A program made the translations under genes and the position numbers. 64,000 bases of DNA from Thermothielavioides terrestris NRRL 8126 (Eukaryota; Ascomycota; Sordariomycetes; Sordariales; Chaetomiaceae), in NCBI RefSeq assembly GCF_000226115.1, contig NC_016457.1:1550001-1614000 (forward strand), written 5' to 3'. Below, one piece after another: positions 54,168-64,000 of this stretch; position 1 is the stretch's first letter, and every line of letters starts with the position of its first letter. The notes under the pieces were generated by a model, which saw only the letters and a list, made by a program, of their open reading frames with translations, was not told the origin of the DNA and did not search any database.

Positions 54168-57100
54168 CTCTTCCTCGCCATCCTCCTCGCCCACCTTCAG
54201 CCCATAGTCGTCGTAGAAATGCGACAGCGTCTGCACCTGCGTCTTGTACCCGGCGGCAGCAAGGGTCTTGACAATGTTCTGCTCAGTTTTATTTGTTAGC
54301 CGCGTCTTTCCAAATTCCTACATGTTCGGACTTCGAAGGATGTACTGCGTGTAAAATGGGGGGACAAGCAGAGGGTGGTGAAGAAGTTGGGGAAACGGGG
54401 TGGGCTCAAGACGCACCTCCTGCATGATGGGCGCGCACGTCACGACGACGTTGCTCTTGCCCGGCTCGAAGACGGGCATGATGAGGTCGCGCAGGACGGC
54501 GCGGATCTCGTCGTCGGTGACGTCGCGCACGCGGGCGAGGATCTTGCGGTTCCAGCCGGGCTCGAGGCCGCGCACGACGCCGGCGACGTAGTTCTGCTGG
54601 GCGGCGGCGGCCATAGTGGCCTGCTCCTCGGCGACGCCGTAGACGACGCCGCTGACGGCGGCCTCGACCAGGTGGCGGTCGAGCGGCTGCTCGCCCGAGG
54701 CCAGCCGGGCGACGGTGGCGCGGCTGGCCTCGATCGCCTTGCTCGCGTCCGGCGAGCGGTACACCTTGAACTGCACGTAGCCGCCGTCGACCTCGTGCGA
54801 GAAGAAGACGCCGTAGGCGAGGCCGGCACCGCGGACCGCGTTGCGCAGCGGGCCCTCGGCCGCCTCCAGGTAGCCGAGCGCGACGAGGTAGGCCGGCAGG
54901 CGCGGGTCCGCGTACGATTTCAAGCCCGCCGCGGTGCTCACGCTGTACGAGCTGTCGAGGGTCGTCATGGGGATGACGACGCTGCCAAAGGCGCCGGGGG
55001 ACTGGCCCTCGGGGCTCAGCATCGAGTGGAGCTGGGGGATGGGGAGAACGTCCTTGGTGGGGTCGAGCGACGGGTTCTTGGTGAGGTCGTCCCAGGCGGC
55101 GACGGGGTTCGCGAGCTTGGCGACGTCGGCCGTTACGAGGACGCGGATGTTTTCGAAGGTGAAGAGGCTCTTGCGGAGCTCTTCGAACCACGACAGCACC
55201 GTCTCGGGCTCCCTCTCGATCAGCTTCTTGAGGCGGCGCAGATACACGGCCTTGACCAGCGTCCGCTTCGCTGCGAGGTACGATTCAGGCTTGAAATGGA
55301 TCGCCGTGTCGACCTCCTGGGCCATGGCTCGGCCGTCTCGCTTAGCCTCGGGGACGTCGGCGAGCGCCTTGACGATCGCCGCCTTGATGCGAACGGGGTC
55401 GAAAATGATGTCAAACATCAGGGTCCGCAGCCAGCTGATAATGGTCGTGTATCTCTCTCGGTCAACCCGGAACTGGATAGCGACACCCTCGTAGTCACCC
55501 AGCCGTGAGGACGAGCTGATGTGATAGCTGATGGTGTCCTTCTCGAGTTGCTTCACGACATCTTCGAACTCCATGCGCTTGCCGTCCCGCAACACCGGGG
55601 AGTTGAAGAAGTTTTCGGCAAAGAGAGGGAGCAGGGGCTTCAACTTGGTAGGAGTCTGCGACATGCCTACGTGGACGGTGAGATGCACGAAATCGGTGGG
55701 AACATCCTCGAACTGCACGAAGAGGGGTAATCCCTGAGCTGCGGCATCGATGGTCTTCTGCGCCGCATTGTCCAGGACGCCCAGGCTCCGGGCTTTGCCC
55801 GACCGTGCAGTCGCCGATTCGATGAAGTGGATGGATGAGGTGCCCGGGACAGGCCACTGATCCAGCAGCTCGGGCGGGATCGGCTGGTCGTTGTTCTTGG
55901 TCGCGGTCTCGAGCCTCTCCCTCAGCCGCTCTAGACCCTCCTTTCCGAGCTCTTCCCTTCTCTTGGCCAGACGTGCCTCCTCGTTCGCTTTCAGGCTGTT
56001 GGCGAGCTCCAGCGACGGCTTACCCAGGATGGAGATGTGGTGGGCGTCCGAAATCCACTTCTTCAGAAACGCTCTCCACTGCTCCTCGGTCCACGAGTCG
56101 AGAGCGTCGTACTCGCTCAGGGATTGCAGGTCCTTCAACGTCGTTCCGTCGCGTTTTCCGAAGAGGTAGTCGGTGATGAGGTTGGTGGCGTAGAACTGCT
56201 CAGAACCCTCGGCTTCGAGCTTCACTTGACGCTTCTCCCGCTGAAGACACTCTTTGATATAGTTCATGTCCAGGGGCTTTGCAGCCACCTCCTTCAGGAG
56301 GGAAATCAAGCGCTGCTCGACGAAGGCGAGCTTCTCGGTGGCTACGCCGGTCGGTTGAAACCAGATGACCGAGTTGGGGCGGCTGTCCCACCAGTAGGCC
56401 ACCGAGCTGGCCAGGTGCTCCTTTTCGACCATGGTGTTTTCGATGACCGACACCGACGATCCGCAGAGGTAGGTCATGATAATGTTCATCGCCGTCGCCT
56501 GGACCTGGTCGATGCAGCTCGGGCCGAAGAAGGCCACGACGATCTCGCCCGTCGACTCGTCTTCTTCGGGGAACTCGACCGTCTCGACAACGGTCTTCTC
56601 CAGAGGCGGCGGCTGGGGCGAGTCGACGAAGGGGCGCTTGAAATGAGGGTCTGGTGGTGGAATATCGTCCTTGATGCTCTCTTCAAAGTCATCCAGTATC
56701 TTCAAGAGCTCATCATGGTCGGCCTCGCCTATGACAATAATGGCCAGATTCTGAGGCTGATACATGGCTTTGTGGAATTCTCGGATTCTCTGCGAAGTCA
56801 GCACTCGAAGCGCTTCCATCATGCCTCCGGTCTCGTATCTGAAGCCCACGTTCTCCGGGTAGAGCAAGCGGCGGGCACGCAGGTCCATGAGCTCGCCGCT
56901 GCTGTACTGGAGCGCTTGCATCTCGGAATAGACAACGCCAGCATCGTTTCCCTCGCCATCGATATGGTGTACCTCGGTGATACAAGCATCATCGGTGAGA
57001 GTGGGGAGAATAACGTGTTCCAGGTAGACGGGCAAGATCTGAGCGAAGCCGTCCCAGCCGGCCGTCTCGAGCGTGTAGGCAGTGTGGTCGACGGCCGTCC

Positions 57101-57416
57101 AGGCGTTGGTCACGGAATAAGCTCTGCCGGCTAGCTTGTCCAGTAGCCCCCTGTAGCGGTAGCTCTTGGAGCCCATGAAGATGAGATGCTCCAGGGTGTG
57201 GGGAGCACCCGAATCGTCGAGAATCTCGGTTGCTAGGGTGAAGTAGCCATTGATCTTGGGGCCCTTCCGGTCGGCCACGATGACCTGCATGCCGCTCCTC
57301 TCCGACTCATACTGGGTGATGGTAGTCGGGGCATAGTCGGTGCGGAAGCTCTGGATCTTTCGGAACCGCGGTCTCTGTGGTGGAAAGCTCATATTTTGGC
57401 TGTTCATGTCTTGCAT
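54060..57416 (-). CDS. M16-family metallopeptidase, Sdd3-like
   Basis: Related to the M16C peptidases and closest in my judgement to S. cerevisiae Sdd3 (YOL098C), whose substrate is unknown. Two exons, 57416-54417 and 54278-54060, give 1072 aa. The inverted zinc motif is H73-T-L-E76-H77 in GAPHTLEHLIFMGSKSY, and GVVYSEMQALQ likely supplies the distal Glu. The N-terminus MSFPPQRPRFRKIQSFRTDY has no obvious targeting signal, so cytosolic location is inferred. The start could be the third Met (57392). Exon 2 ends in a long acidic tail (EEEEDEDEDEDEDEDGDE region, about 45 residues) before DEDMD. CYM1 earlier in the window is a distant relative, not a tandem copy. Confidence 0.9.
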
Positions 57417-58976
57417 AAAACCTCGAAGATAGCTGGGTTATGATCAGCAACTGGTGACGGGCATGATGGCATGATGAAATTGTGGGAGCGGAAGTGAGAG
57501 ACAAAGAAGAACAAGAAGAGAGATCAAGGCTAGTCAGTCGTCTCTGGGACAGTCGTGGCTGTTCACCCGCTCGATGTCGACCAACATCCGGCACATGCCC
57601 AGGGAAGAGGCACAGTGAGTGAGGGTGTGTTTGAGGCAAGCAGGGGGCACAACTCGATAGCTTGATGCGAATGTGTCGGGCCTACCCATAGTCCAGGGTT
57701 GGTTCCGAAACATGCTGGCCTGCGGCAATGCTGCTGAGTGCCGCAATGGCCCCAAGGACCGAGACAAGCATCCGTATTCTGGATCGACGAACGGGCATCT
57801 TGCCGTAGGGTGATTTGTCAATTTGTTGGGGGGGAGGTCAGGGGATTTGGGAGAGGCGGAGCGCCATAAGAGGCAGCTTGCAAGAAAAGACAGCTCAGAA
57901 TAAATGTGGTCTCACGTTGTGCTCACAGGCCAAGCACACCTGGGCAACAATGCATGCAACCATGTAAGAAGAGGCGCACTGGATGCCGACAGACGGACAT
58001 ACCGGATTGGCAGGCGCAGGCTGCCAGCAATCGGCCGCCTTGCTGCCTGGCCACAGAGCTGAAGACCAATGGCACTTTGGACTCCCGGCTCCCGCTGGAT
58101 CAACCAGAAACGCGGGCGCAGAATCGTCGCGAGCCTCAGCAGAAGCAGCAAAGTCAATACAACTGCACCTTTCCTTGGGGATTGTTGGCGAGCCTGGATC
58201 GTGTTTCCAGCGTGCGGATGATAGCAAGGGGGGGAGGGAAGGGGGAGACTTTAGAAATAAATAAAAAAATAAAAAAAAAAGAAAAGAAAAATGAATCCCG
58301 CCTAATTAAGTAAACAATATGCTTACCGGAGCACGGCAGTTCAAAAACAGAGGCCAGCGGAACACTTCCTGTCCAAAGTTGCTCACCTTGGGTATTTCCC
58401 AAGATGGGTTCAACAGAGTTGTTGTGAGCTTTGGGGATTGCGGGGCAGTTCCGTTTCCTTGGGCTATGTGAGCCCCGCCGAAAAGTGCGGGCCCACATCC
58501 GGGGCAGTTTCACGGACCCGTTGGCATCTGGAAGGGGAACCGGCCTCCGATTGGCCCGGATCCGACCCAGAGAAGTGCGACCGCTCGGATAAGGGCCTTG
58601 CAACGTATTTACCGAGAGACAATTCATGGATAGGCCTTTGAACCCGGCATCGTGGTGAGGTTTGCCAGGGCTGAGTACGACAGACAGCTGGGGGATTCGA
58701 ACTCCTCCCAATGTCCACGTCGACACGCCATAGCCACCGTCACAGTCACAAGCAGAGACACGTTACACAGCGAGGATACCACAGGGGGAAGCAGACCGTC
58801 ACCCAAGGAAGCCGCGAGGTCGATTCTGGTCTAGATGGCTAGCCCATTCTACGAGCAAGCAAAAGACGATACTCCGGAGCGCAACTGCACGCCGTACCCG
58901 GATTTCCTCCCCAGAATCCATCTTCATCCCCCTCGACGTTTTCCTCGGACATCGGGTCTCAGAAGCGGCACAACAC
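57417..58976. other. Intergenic, M16 gene 5' flank and RPL36 3' flank
   Basis: A 1.6-kb spacer with an A-rich run at 58255-58290. A 190-codon minus-strand frame at 58154-58726 shows no family motif. No tRNA is supported. Confidence 0.5.
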
Positions 58977-59714
58977 TTAGTGGGCACGGCGAGACTCGGC
59001 GATGACACGGGTCATGTCCTCGACCTTCGCCTTGGCACGGCCGAAGGTGCCCAGCTACTCATCGTGTCAGCGGAGTTGCAAACTCAAAAGCAACGACTCT
59101 GCGTTCCCTACCTTCTTCTTGGCGAGCTTGCGGGCGCGCTTGTCCTTGCTGTTGCGGAGCAGTTCGATGATGCGGCGCTCATAGGGAGCAAGGCTGTCAA
59201 CCGTTGTTAGAATCGCGCCCAGACCAGCCATGGCTCCAGCGCCTGGAAGCCAGGCGAGAGAGAAAATAAACGTACCCAGCAACCTCCTTGACGAGCTCGC
59301 GAACGAAGGCAGTCCGCTTGCTGAGGTGACCCTTGGTGCGGCTCACGCGCGGCTTGCTGACGCGGGCGGTGGTCTTCTATAATCCGGGGGAAAAGGCGCA
59401 GACATAAGTCAGCCAAGAGTCCATCATCCGCGGTTTTGCTTCGATGCATCCCCGAGAGGATGAAGCAAATGCGGAGATCCTCCACGAGGTGAGACAAAAA
59501 GGCTTATCTTACGTGGCCCTTGTTGAGACCCTGTTGAAGCCAAGAGTTAGCATGTCTGCGATCTCGAAGACTACCACAACCTTCAACCCGAGGGTGGCGG
59601 CCGCAAGCCCGCAAGGCCGCGAGAGATGCATGTTTGGTAGCTCGCAGGGAAAACGTGGAAACTTACGGCAGCCAGGCCGGTGCGGGGAGTCTCGTTCTTC
59701 TTGGTGGCGGCCAT
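58977..59714 (-). CDS. RPL36: 60S ribosomal protein L36 (eL36)
   Basis: Structural protein of the large cytosolic ribosomal subunit. Five exons, 59714-59667, 59530-59513 (18 nt), 59376-59276, 59193-59112 and 59054-58977, give 108 aa. The joined protein begins [20 protein letters not shown] and contains [63 protein letters not shown] and VIAESRRAH at its end, the full eL36 pattern. The high intron density near the 5' end is usual for fungal ribosomal protein genes. It is divergent from ZW10 across 527 bp. Confidence 0.96.
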
Positions 59715-60241
59715 TGTGACTGGTGATGCCGTGATGGTTGTCGTCGTGACGCTGAGCGGGGAAAGGATAAAATTCAGGTACAGTTTTGTGCGCTTGGTTT
59801 TCCCAGGGCAAAAGTTCGCAGCTGTGGAGCTGTGGAGCGACAGCTGGGGCCACCTGGTAGTGTAGTGCATTGAGGCGCCCGAAAGCCGGGGTCCACTGCA
59901 GGTGGGCCGTTGGCCAAGGCCTGCTGGGGCCGAAGCTTTGAACAACAACTTCCAATTGGGGACAGCTCTCTTGGACTGACAAGCCAGAGCTACACTTGGC
60001 CGACCCGCTACGTCAAGTCAACCAGCACCGCGTGCCCAAGCGCTCGACTGAATCGACAACGTCTACCATCCTCGACATTATAATCGGCAGTAGACAGTTC
60101 AGTTGACCTGCTGGAGGTTAAGCTCACGGCAGCAAAAACGAGAAGCGCTTGGTACTGGTGACCTTGAAGTTGATTCAACCCTCCCTCTCTACTACGCCTC
60201 CAGTCGCGTCTGAAACAGCCACCTCCACCGCAGTGCAAGCC
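59715..60241. other. Divergent promoter region, RPL36/ZW10
   Basis: A 527-bp spacer between divergent starts. No gene is recognised. Confidence 0.55.
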
Positions 60242-63191
60242 ATGACCAGCTTGCACTCACCCCCGGCGCAACTCGCACAAGCCCTCGTCGACTTCTCCGT
60301 TCACGGCTCCTTCCCCGAAGACGAGGTCTCGTCCCTACCACTCGATGCCGAATCCTTGTCAGCGGCCATCAAAGCGCTCGCGGACGCCAAGGCAAAGTTG
60401 CGGGCAGAGATTCACGCCATCAACGAGGAGACGGCCGACGATGTGCGAGCATGGCAGGCGAACGCGCAGTCCGTCCAGGACGACATCCTTCGGTCCAAAG
60501 CGCTAGCCGCCGACATCGTAAAGGCAGCCGAGGCCCCTGTCGTGTCGGGCAGCGCGGTGCAAGAGATCGAGGCAAGAGCCGACTTCCTCATCCGCGAGCT
60601 CAACTACAATGCGCAGGTCCACGAGGCGCTCAAAGGCATCAAGACCGTGAACCGCACACTGGACGAGGTCGAGCAAGCCCGCGACGAACGGCGCATACTG
60701 GATGCTCTCCACTTGCTTGAGAGTGAGTTCATGCGCCCACTCGCTCTTGTCGCCCCGGCGCAGCTGATCTCTCAGGGTCTTGGAAAGAGCTGGATGCCGT
60801 CGGAGCGAGCAAATCCTGCCGCGCCATCAAGCTGCTCGACATCAGGGCATTCGAGCTGAAGTCGGATGTTCACGAGGTCTTTGACCATGTGTGGAACGCC
60901 CTTATCAGTGTCGACGTGGAGAATCACAGGGTCTCAATCAATAGTACCCGAGAAGGTAGGCATCACCAAGGCGGGCGTGCATGCAACCCTTTGTCTGACC
61001 GGCGTAGATGAGCCCATGAGTCTTGAGGACGCCGTAATCGGCTTGAAGGCGTACAAGGAGGTCGACCAACGGATGAGTCGGCTCTGGCAGAACATCCACC
61101 AGGCCATCCTTCTACCGAGGATGGATTTTGCCGCAGAGACATTACCAGGGATCCATACTGAAAACGTGAGTTCCCCCTCTGTTTCTTCAATGAGTTTTCG
61201 AATAACGCGCGGAACAGAATACACTGGAAGCGCGAGGCTCTGCAGACAAAACTGTCCATTCCTTGTTCGCAGATCTCGAGCAGGTTTTCTTGTTCCTAGT
61301 TCAACGGCTCCCGCCCGACCTTGTTGAGACCATTTCGTCTACCCTGCTGCCCGAAACAATCCACAAGATCACCTCTGTTTGGCTAGACTCAGCCGTGCCA
61401 TCCTCTTTGCACGACATGGACTCTTTCCAGGAGGTTATCACAGCTGCTAAAGACTTCTGCACCAGGTTAAAGGCCCTTGGGTTCTCAAACCTCGGTGGCT
61501 TGCAAGAATGGACAGAGAGCGCACCCAGGGTCTGGTTTTCGAAATGCAGAGCAGCAGCGCTAGATACCGTACGGGCCAAGCTTTCACAAGGCCTCGGCGC
61601 ATCGAAGCGGGTGGAGAGGGTTGAAAAGCAGATGGTCTCCAGGGCTGAAGGCGAACAGCTGGTCGCCAATGGCGCTACGGTTTCTGTGGACGATCACAGC
61701 TGGGATGCCTGGGATGACGAGGAGCAGGGCGGCGCTGAAGAAGCAGCAAACAGCGGTGCGGATAAAGCACAGGAAGAAGGCGAGGATGACGGCCTGGATG
61801 CGTGGGGCTGGGGCGAGGACGAGGCCGCACCGGAGGAGCCCAATGAGAAACCCAAGGACGAGCCCCAGGAGAGCAAAGCGGACGACGAGGATGACCCTTC
61901 GGCAGCTTGGGGCTGGGGGGACGAAGGGGACAACGACGAGGTTGAGGGTCCAGCACAAACCCAGGCGGCGCCGCGGGGAGGACCGCAGACCAGGGAGCTG
62001 GTGTTGAAGGAGATGTACAGCATCTCATCCGTGCCGCAACCCGTTCTGGACCTGATATTTTCCGTCTTTGAAGACGGTGCCGCCTTAACGCAGGAGACCC
62101 ACGCCGGCAGCCCTGTTGCCACTCAAGCAGCAGGACTGTTTAGTTTGCCCACGCTTGCCCTAGCCTTGTTCAGGGCTGTCTCACCTTATCATTACGCGCC
62201 TGAGGTGGGCGGCAACATGCAAGTTTCCAGCACCATGCCAGTTGAATTCCGTCTAACGGGCACAGGTACCTTTACAACGACTCTACCTATATGGCAGAAC
62301 GGCTATCCGAATTTGCCGCGGCCTGGAAACAGCGCGAAGACATCAGTCCGCGAGCACAAAACATGCTCCGCCTCGAAAACGACATCAAATCCCTCCAAAG
62401 TTTCGCCAACCGCACCTACACCAACGAGCTCGCCATTCAAAAAACCGTCCTGCGCGACCTACTAGGCGGTAAGTCGCCACACCCCCTTTTGCCAACCCAG
62501 CCCATTCCCCCCCTCCCCCCCTCTTTTCCCTTCCGGGGCGAATAGCACCAACCAATCACCCCGCAGCCAAGCTAAACAACCTCCCCTTTTCTCCATTGTA
62601 GGAGAGCAGAACCTGCTGCAACAACCCGACACGGCGGCCGCCGTCTCGGCCGCCACCGGACGCGTGCGCGCGCTCGCCACCGCCTGGGAGGCCGTCCTCG
62701 CCCGCTCCGTGTGGCAGCAGGCGGTCGGCGCGCTGGTCGACGCCGTCGCTGCCAAGATGGTCGCCGACGTCATGGATCTGCCCGCCATCGGCCAGGACGA
62801 GGCCTACAGCATCGCCGGCCTGATCGCGTCGGCCGAGGAGCTGGACGAGCTGTTCTTGCCCAGCCGGTTGGCGAGGCATGGTGCTGGTGAAGGGGAAGGG
62901 GTGGGGAAAGGGGTCCAGGGACAGGAGAAGAAGAAGGGGAAGGAGGAGGTGGAGGCGGAGGAGGTACCGCTCACGGCGCAATTCGCCGGCAGCTGGCTGC
63001 GGCTCAAGTATCTGAGCGAGGTGCTGCAGAGCAATCTCCGGGACGTGAGGTTCTTGTGGATGGAGGGGGAGCTGAGCCTGTACTTCACGGCGGAGGAGGT
63101 CGTGGACTTGGTCAAGGCCAGCTTCGAGGATAATGCGCGCACGAGGGAGGTGATTCGGGAGATCAGGGCGAATCTGAGGCCGCTAGAGTGA
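60242..63191 (+). CDS. ZW10: ZW10/Dsl1-family tethering subunit
   Basis: Subunit of the NRZ/Dsl1 tether that receives COPI vesicles at the ER; in animals ZW10 also acts at kinetochores. Six exons, 60242-60722, 60776-60955, 61008-61165, 61218-62218, 62266-62468 and 62602-63191, give 870 aa. I start at ATG 60242 (MTSLHSPPAQLAQALVDF), since no ATG lies upstream in frame. The N-terminal half is helical; PRVWFSKCRAAALDTVRAKL is a typical ZW10 middle motif. An acidic loop at about residues 470-565 holds SWDAWDDEE, LDAWGWGEDE and AAWGWGDEG. The C-terminal domain carries VGGNMYLYNDSTYMAERLSEF, created by a GC-AG intron, and ends WMEGELSLYFTAEEVVDLVK. The exon-5/6 join gives RDLLGGEQNLL. Confidence 0.93.
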
Positions 63192-64000
63192 AGGTTTTTG
63201 GGTTAAGGGTGGTGGAGTTTTGGAGGGGGAGGGGAGGTGGGGTTTTAGGATGGAGTGGAGGGGCTGGTTTTTGGATGCGCCGCGTATCGAGGTTGTCTGG
63301 GGATGTGATCCGTGGAAGCGCTAGATTTTCAGTGCATTGCGTGGATCTATGCGTTGTTGGTTAAGGTTGTTTTGCATTGCTCGTCCACGGGGGCAGCGAT
63401 GTGGTGTTTTTGTGCCGTCTCTGCTGTGTTTACTTTGCCCCTGACTTGGCTTGTTTACAGTCTCCGTGTGACGGCCGTGCACTGCCGCATCATTAACTCG
63501 GAGCTTCGTAAGTACGAACGGCTCTCCGACTCATTCCAGATCAGGAACTGCCGAGGAGAGAAAAGCAAATGTCCTCCATTGATTGCTTCGTTGCAGGTCT
63601 CGTTTCGCGTATCTGCCGAGGCTCCGCGGCAACGGCATGCAAGAAGGCACACTTCACGGGCCGACCGGCTGCATGGTTGCGTCTCCGCCTCGGAGACAGC
63701 GGGCACTCCCCCCTTCCTCTGACTAATGGTTCTCCTTTCCGATTCCTCTTCCTGCATTTGCTTCCTGCGTGTTCGTTTGCCTTGCCCGCCTTTTCCGGTG
63801 CATGTCTCGGCCGAGACAGGTGGCCGGCGCAGAATACAAACGGTGAAGGGATGCGTTAATGGTATGTACGGAGGTAATGCTTGCTGCCTGCGCTCTGCTC
63901 TCCGGCGCAGATTATTACTGTATTATGTTGTGTTGTGCATGCAGCTGCAACTGCCTCACCCCCCTCCGACCAGCCTCCCATTGCTCGATCATGTCAGGCG
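63192..64000. other. Intergenic, 3' of ZW10
   Basis: GT-rich 3' flank of ZW10, then sequence with only short frames. No gene is recognised before the window ends. Confidence 0.55.

Noticed and set aside
54375..55508. 377-codon plus-strand frame opposite the M16 metallopeptidase
   Set aside because: Antisense shadow of a long conserved exon, with no motif and Val/Asp/Gly/Arg-rich composition.
58681..58712. GATTCGAACTCC, resembling a tRNA T-arm on the minus strand
   Set aside because: The five bases on either side of the loop do not pair well (A-C mismatches), and no matching acceptor, D or anticodon arm was found.
58154..58726. 190-codon minus-strand frame between the M16 gene and RPL36
   Set aside because: No recognised motif; the C-terminal Phe-rich part comes from an A-rich tract on the plus strand.

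Overview
The window is nuclear DNA from a filamentous ascomycete, most likely a Sordariomycete and perhaps Sordariales/Chaetomiaceae-like; the exact taxon is inference. The basis is GC-rich coding sequence, many short introns (about 45-90 nt) with GTRNGT donors and CTRAC/CTAAC branch sites just upstream of AG, long intergenic spacers rich in GTACC/CCTAGG motifs, and protein features typical of this class (fungal GPC acyltransferase, taxilin, ZW10 with an acidic WGWG loop, SMC1 beginning MGKLIRLELFNFKSYKG).

Eighteen protein genes were modelled by joining exons by eye. In order they are: SAC3 (-), tRNA m3C methyltransferase TRM140/METTL2 type (-), GCN5 (+), glutamine-dependent NAD+ synthetase QNS1 (-), TFIIE-alpha (+), cohesin SMC1 (-), GPC1 (+), the APC/C activator CDH1 (-), a PRPP synthetase with large insertions (-), ornithine decarboxylase (-), mitochondrial presequence protease CYM1 (-), a taxilin (+), an unrecognised 504-aa protein (+), a nitronate monooxygenase (+), NatB catalytic subunit NAT3/NAA20 (-), an unrecognised 394-aa protein (+), an Sdd3-like M16 metallopeptidase (-), RPL36 (-) and ZW10 (+). 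That list has nineteen entries, counting the two unrecognised proteins. They are conserved housekeeping genes arranged as divergent and convergent neighbours; I see no biosynthetic cluster, operon-like logic, rRNA, CRISPR array or convincing tRNA.

The unusual content lies in gene architecture and in the spacers. (i) QNS1 can be read to a 722-aa protein only if a single-nucleotide exon (position 11594) is used, close to a 12-nt exon. (ii) The only intron of GCN5 carries a 19-bp tandem duplication of its branch site plus 3' splice site. (iii) ZW10 has a GC-AG intron and Trp/acidic motifs like those by which Dsl1 binds COPI. (iv) A 383-bp MITE-like element with perfect 34-bp terminal inverted repeats lies 3' of ornithine decarboxylase and carries three 18-bp repeats each containing TTAGGG. 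(v) A minisatellite of about 24 copies of a 20-bp unit lies beside NAT3, and a 67-nt poly(T) tract follows the unrecognised 504-aa gene.

All exon boundaries were placed manually from splice consensus, reading frame and family conservation; none has transcript support here.
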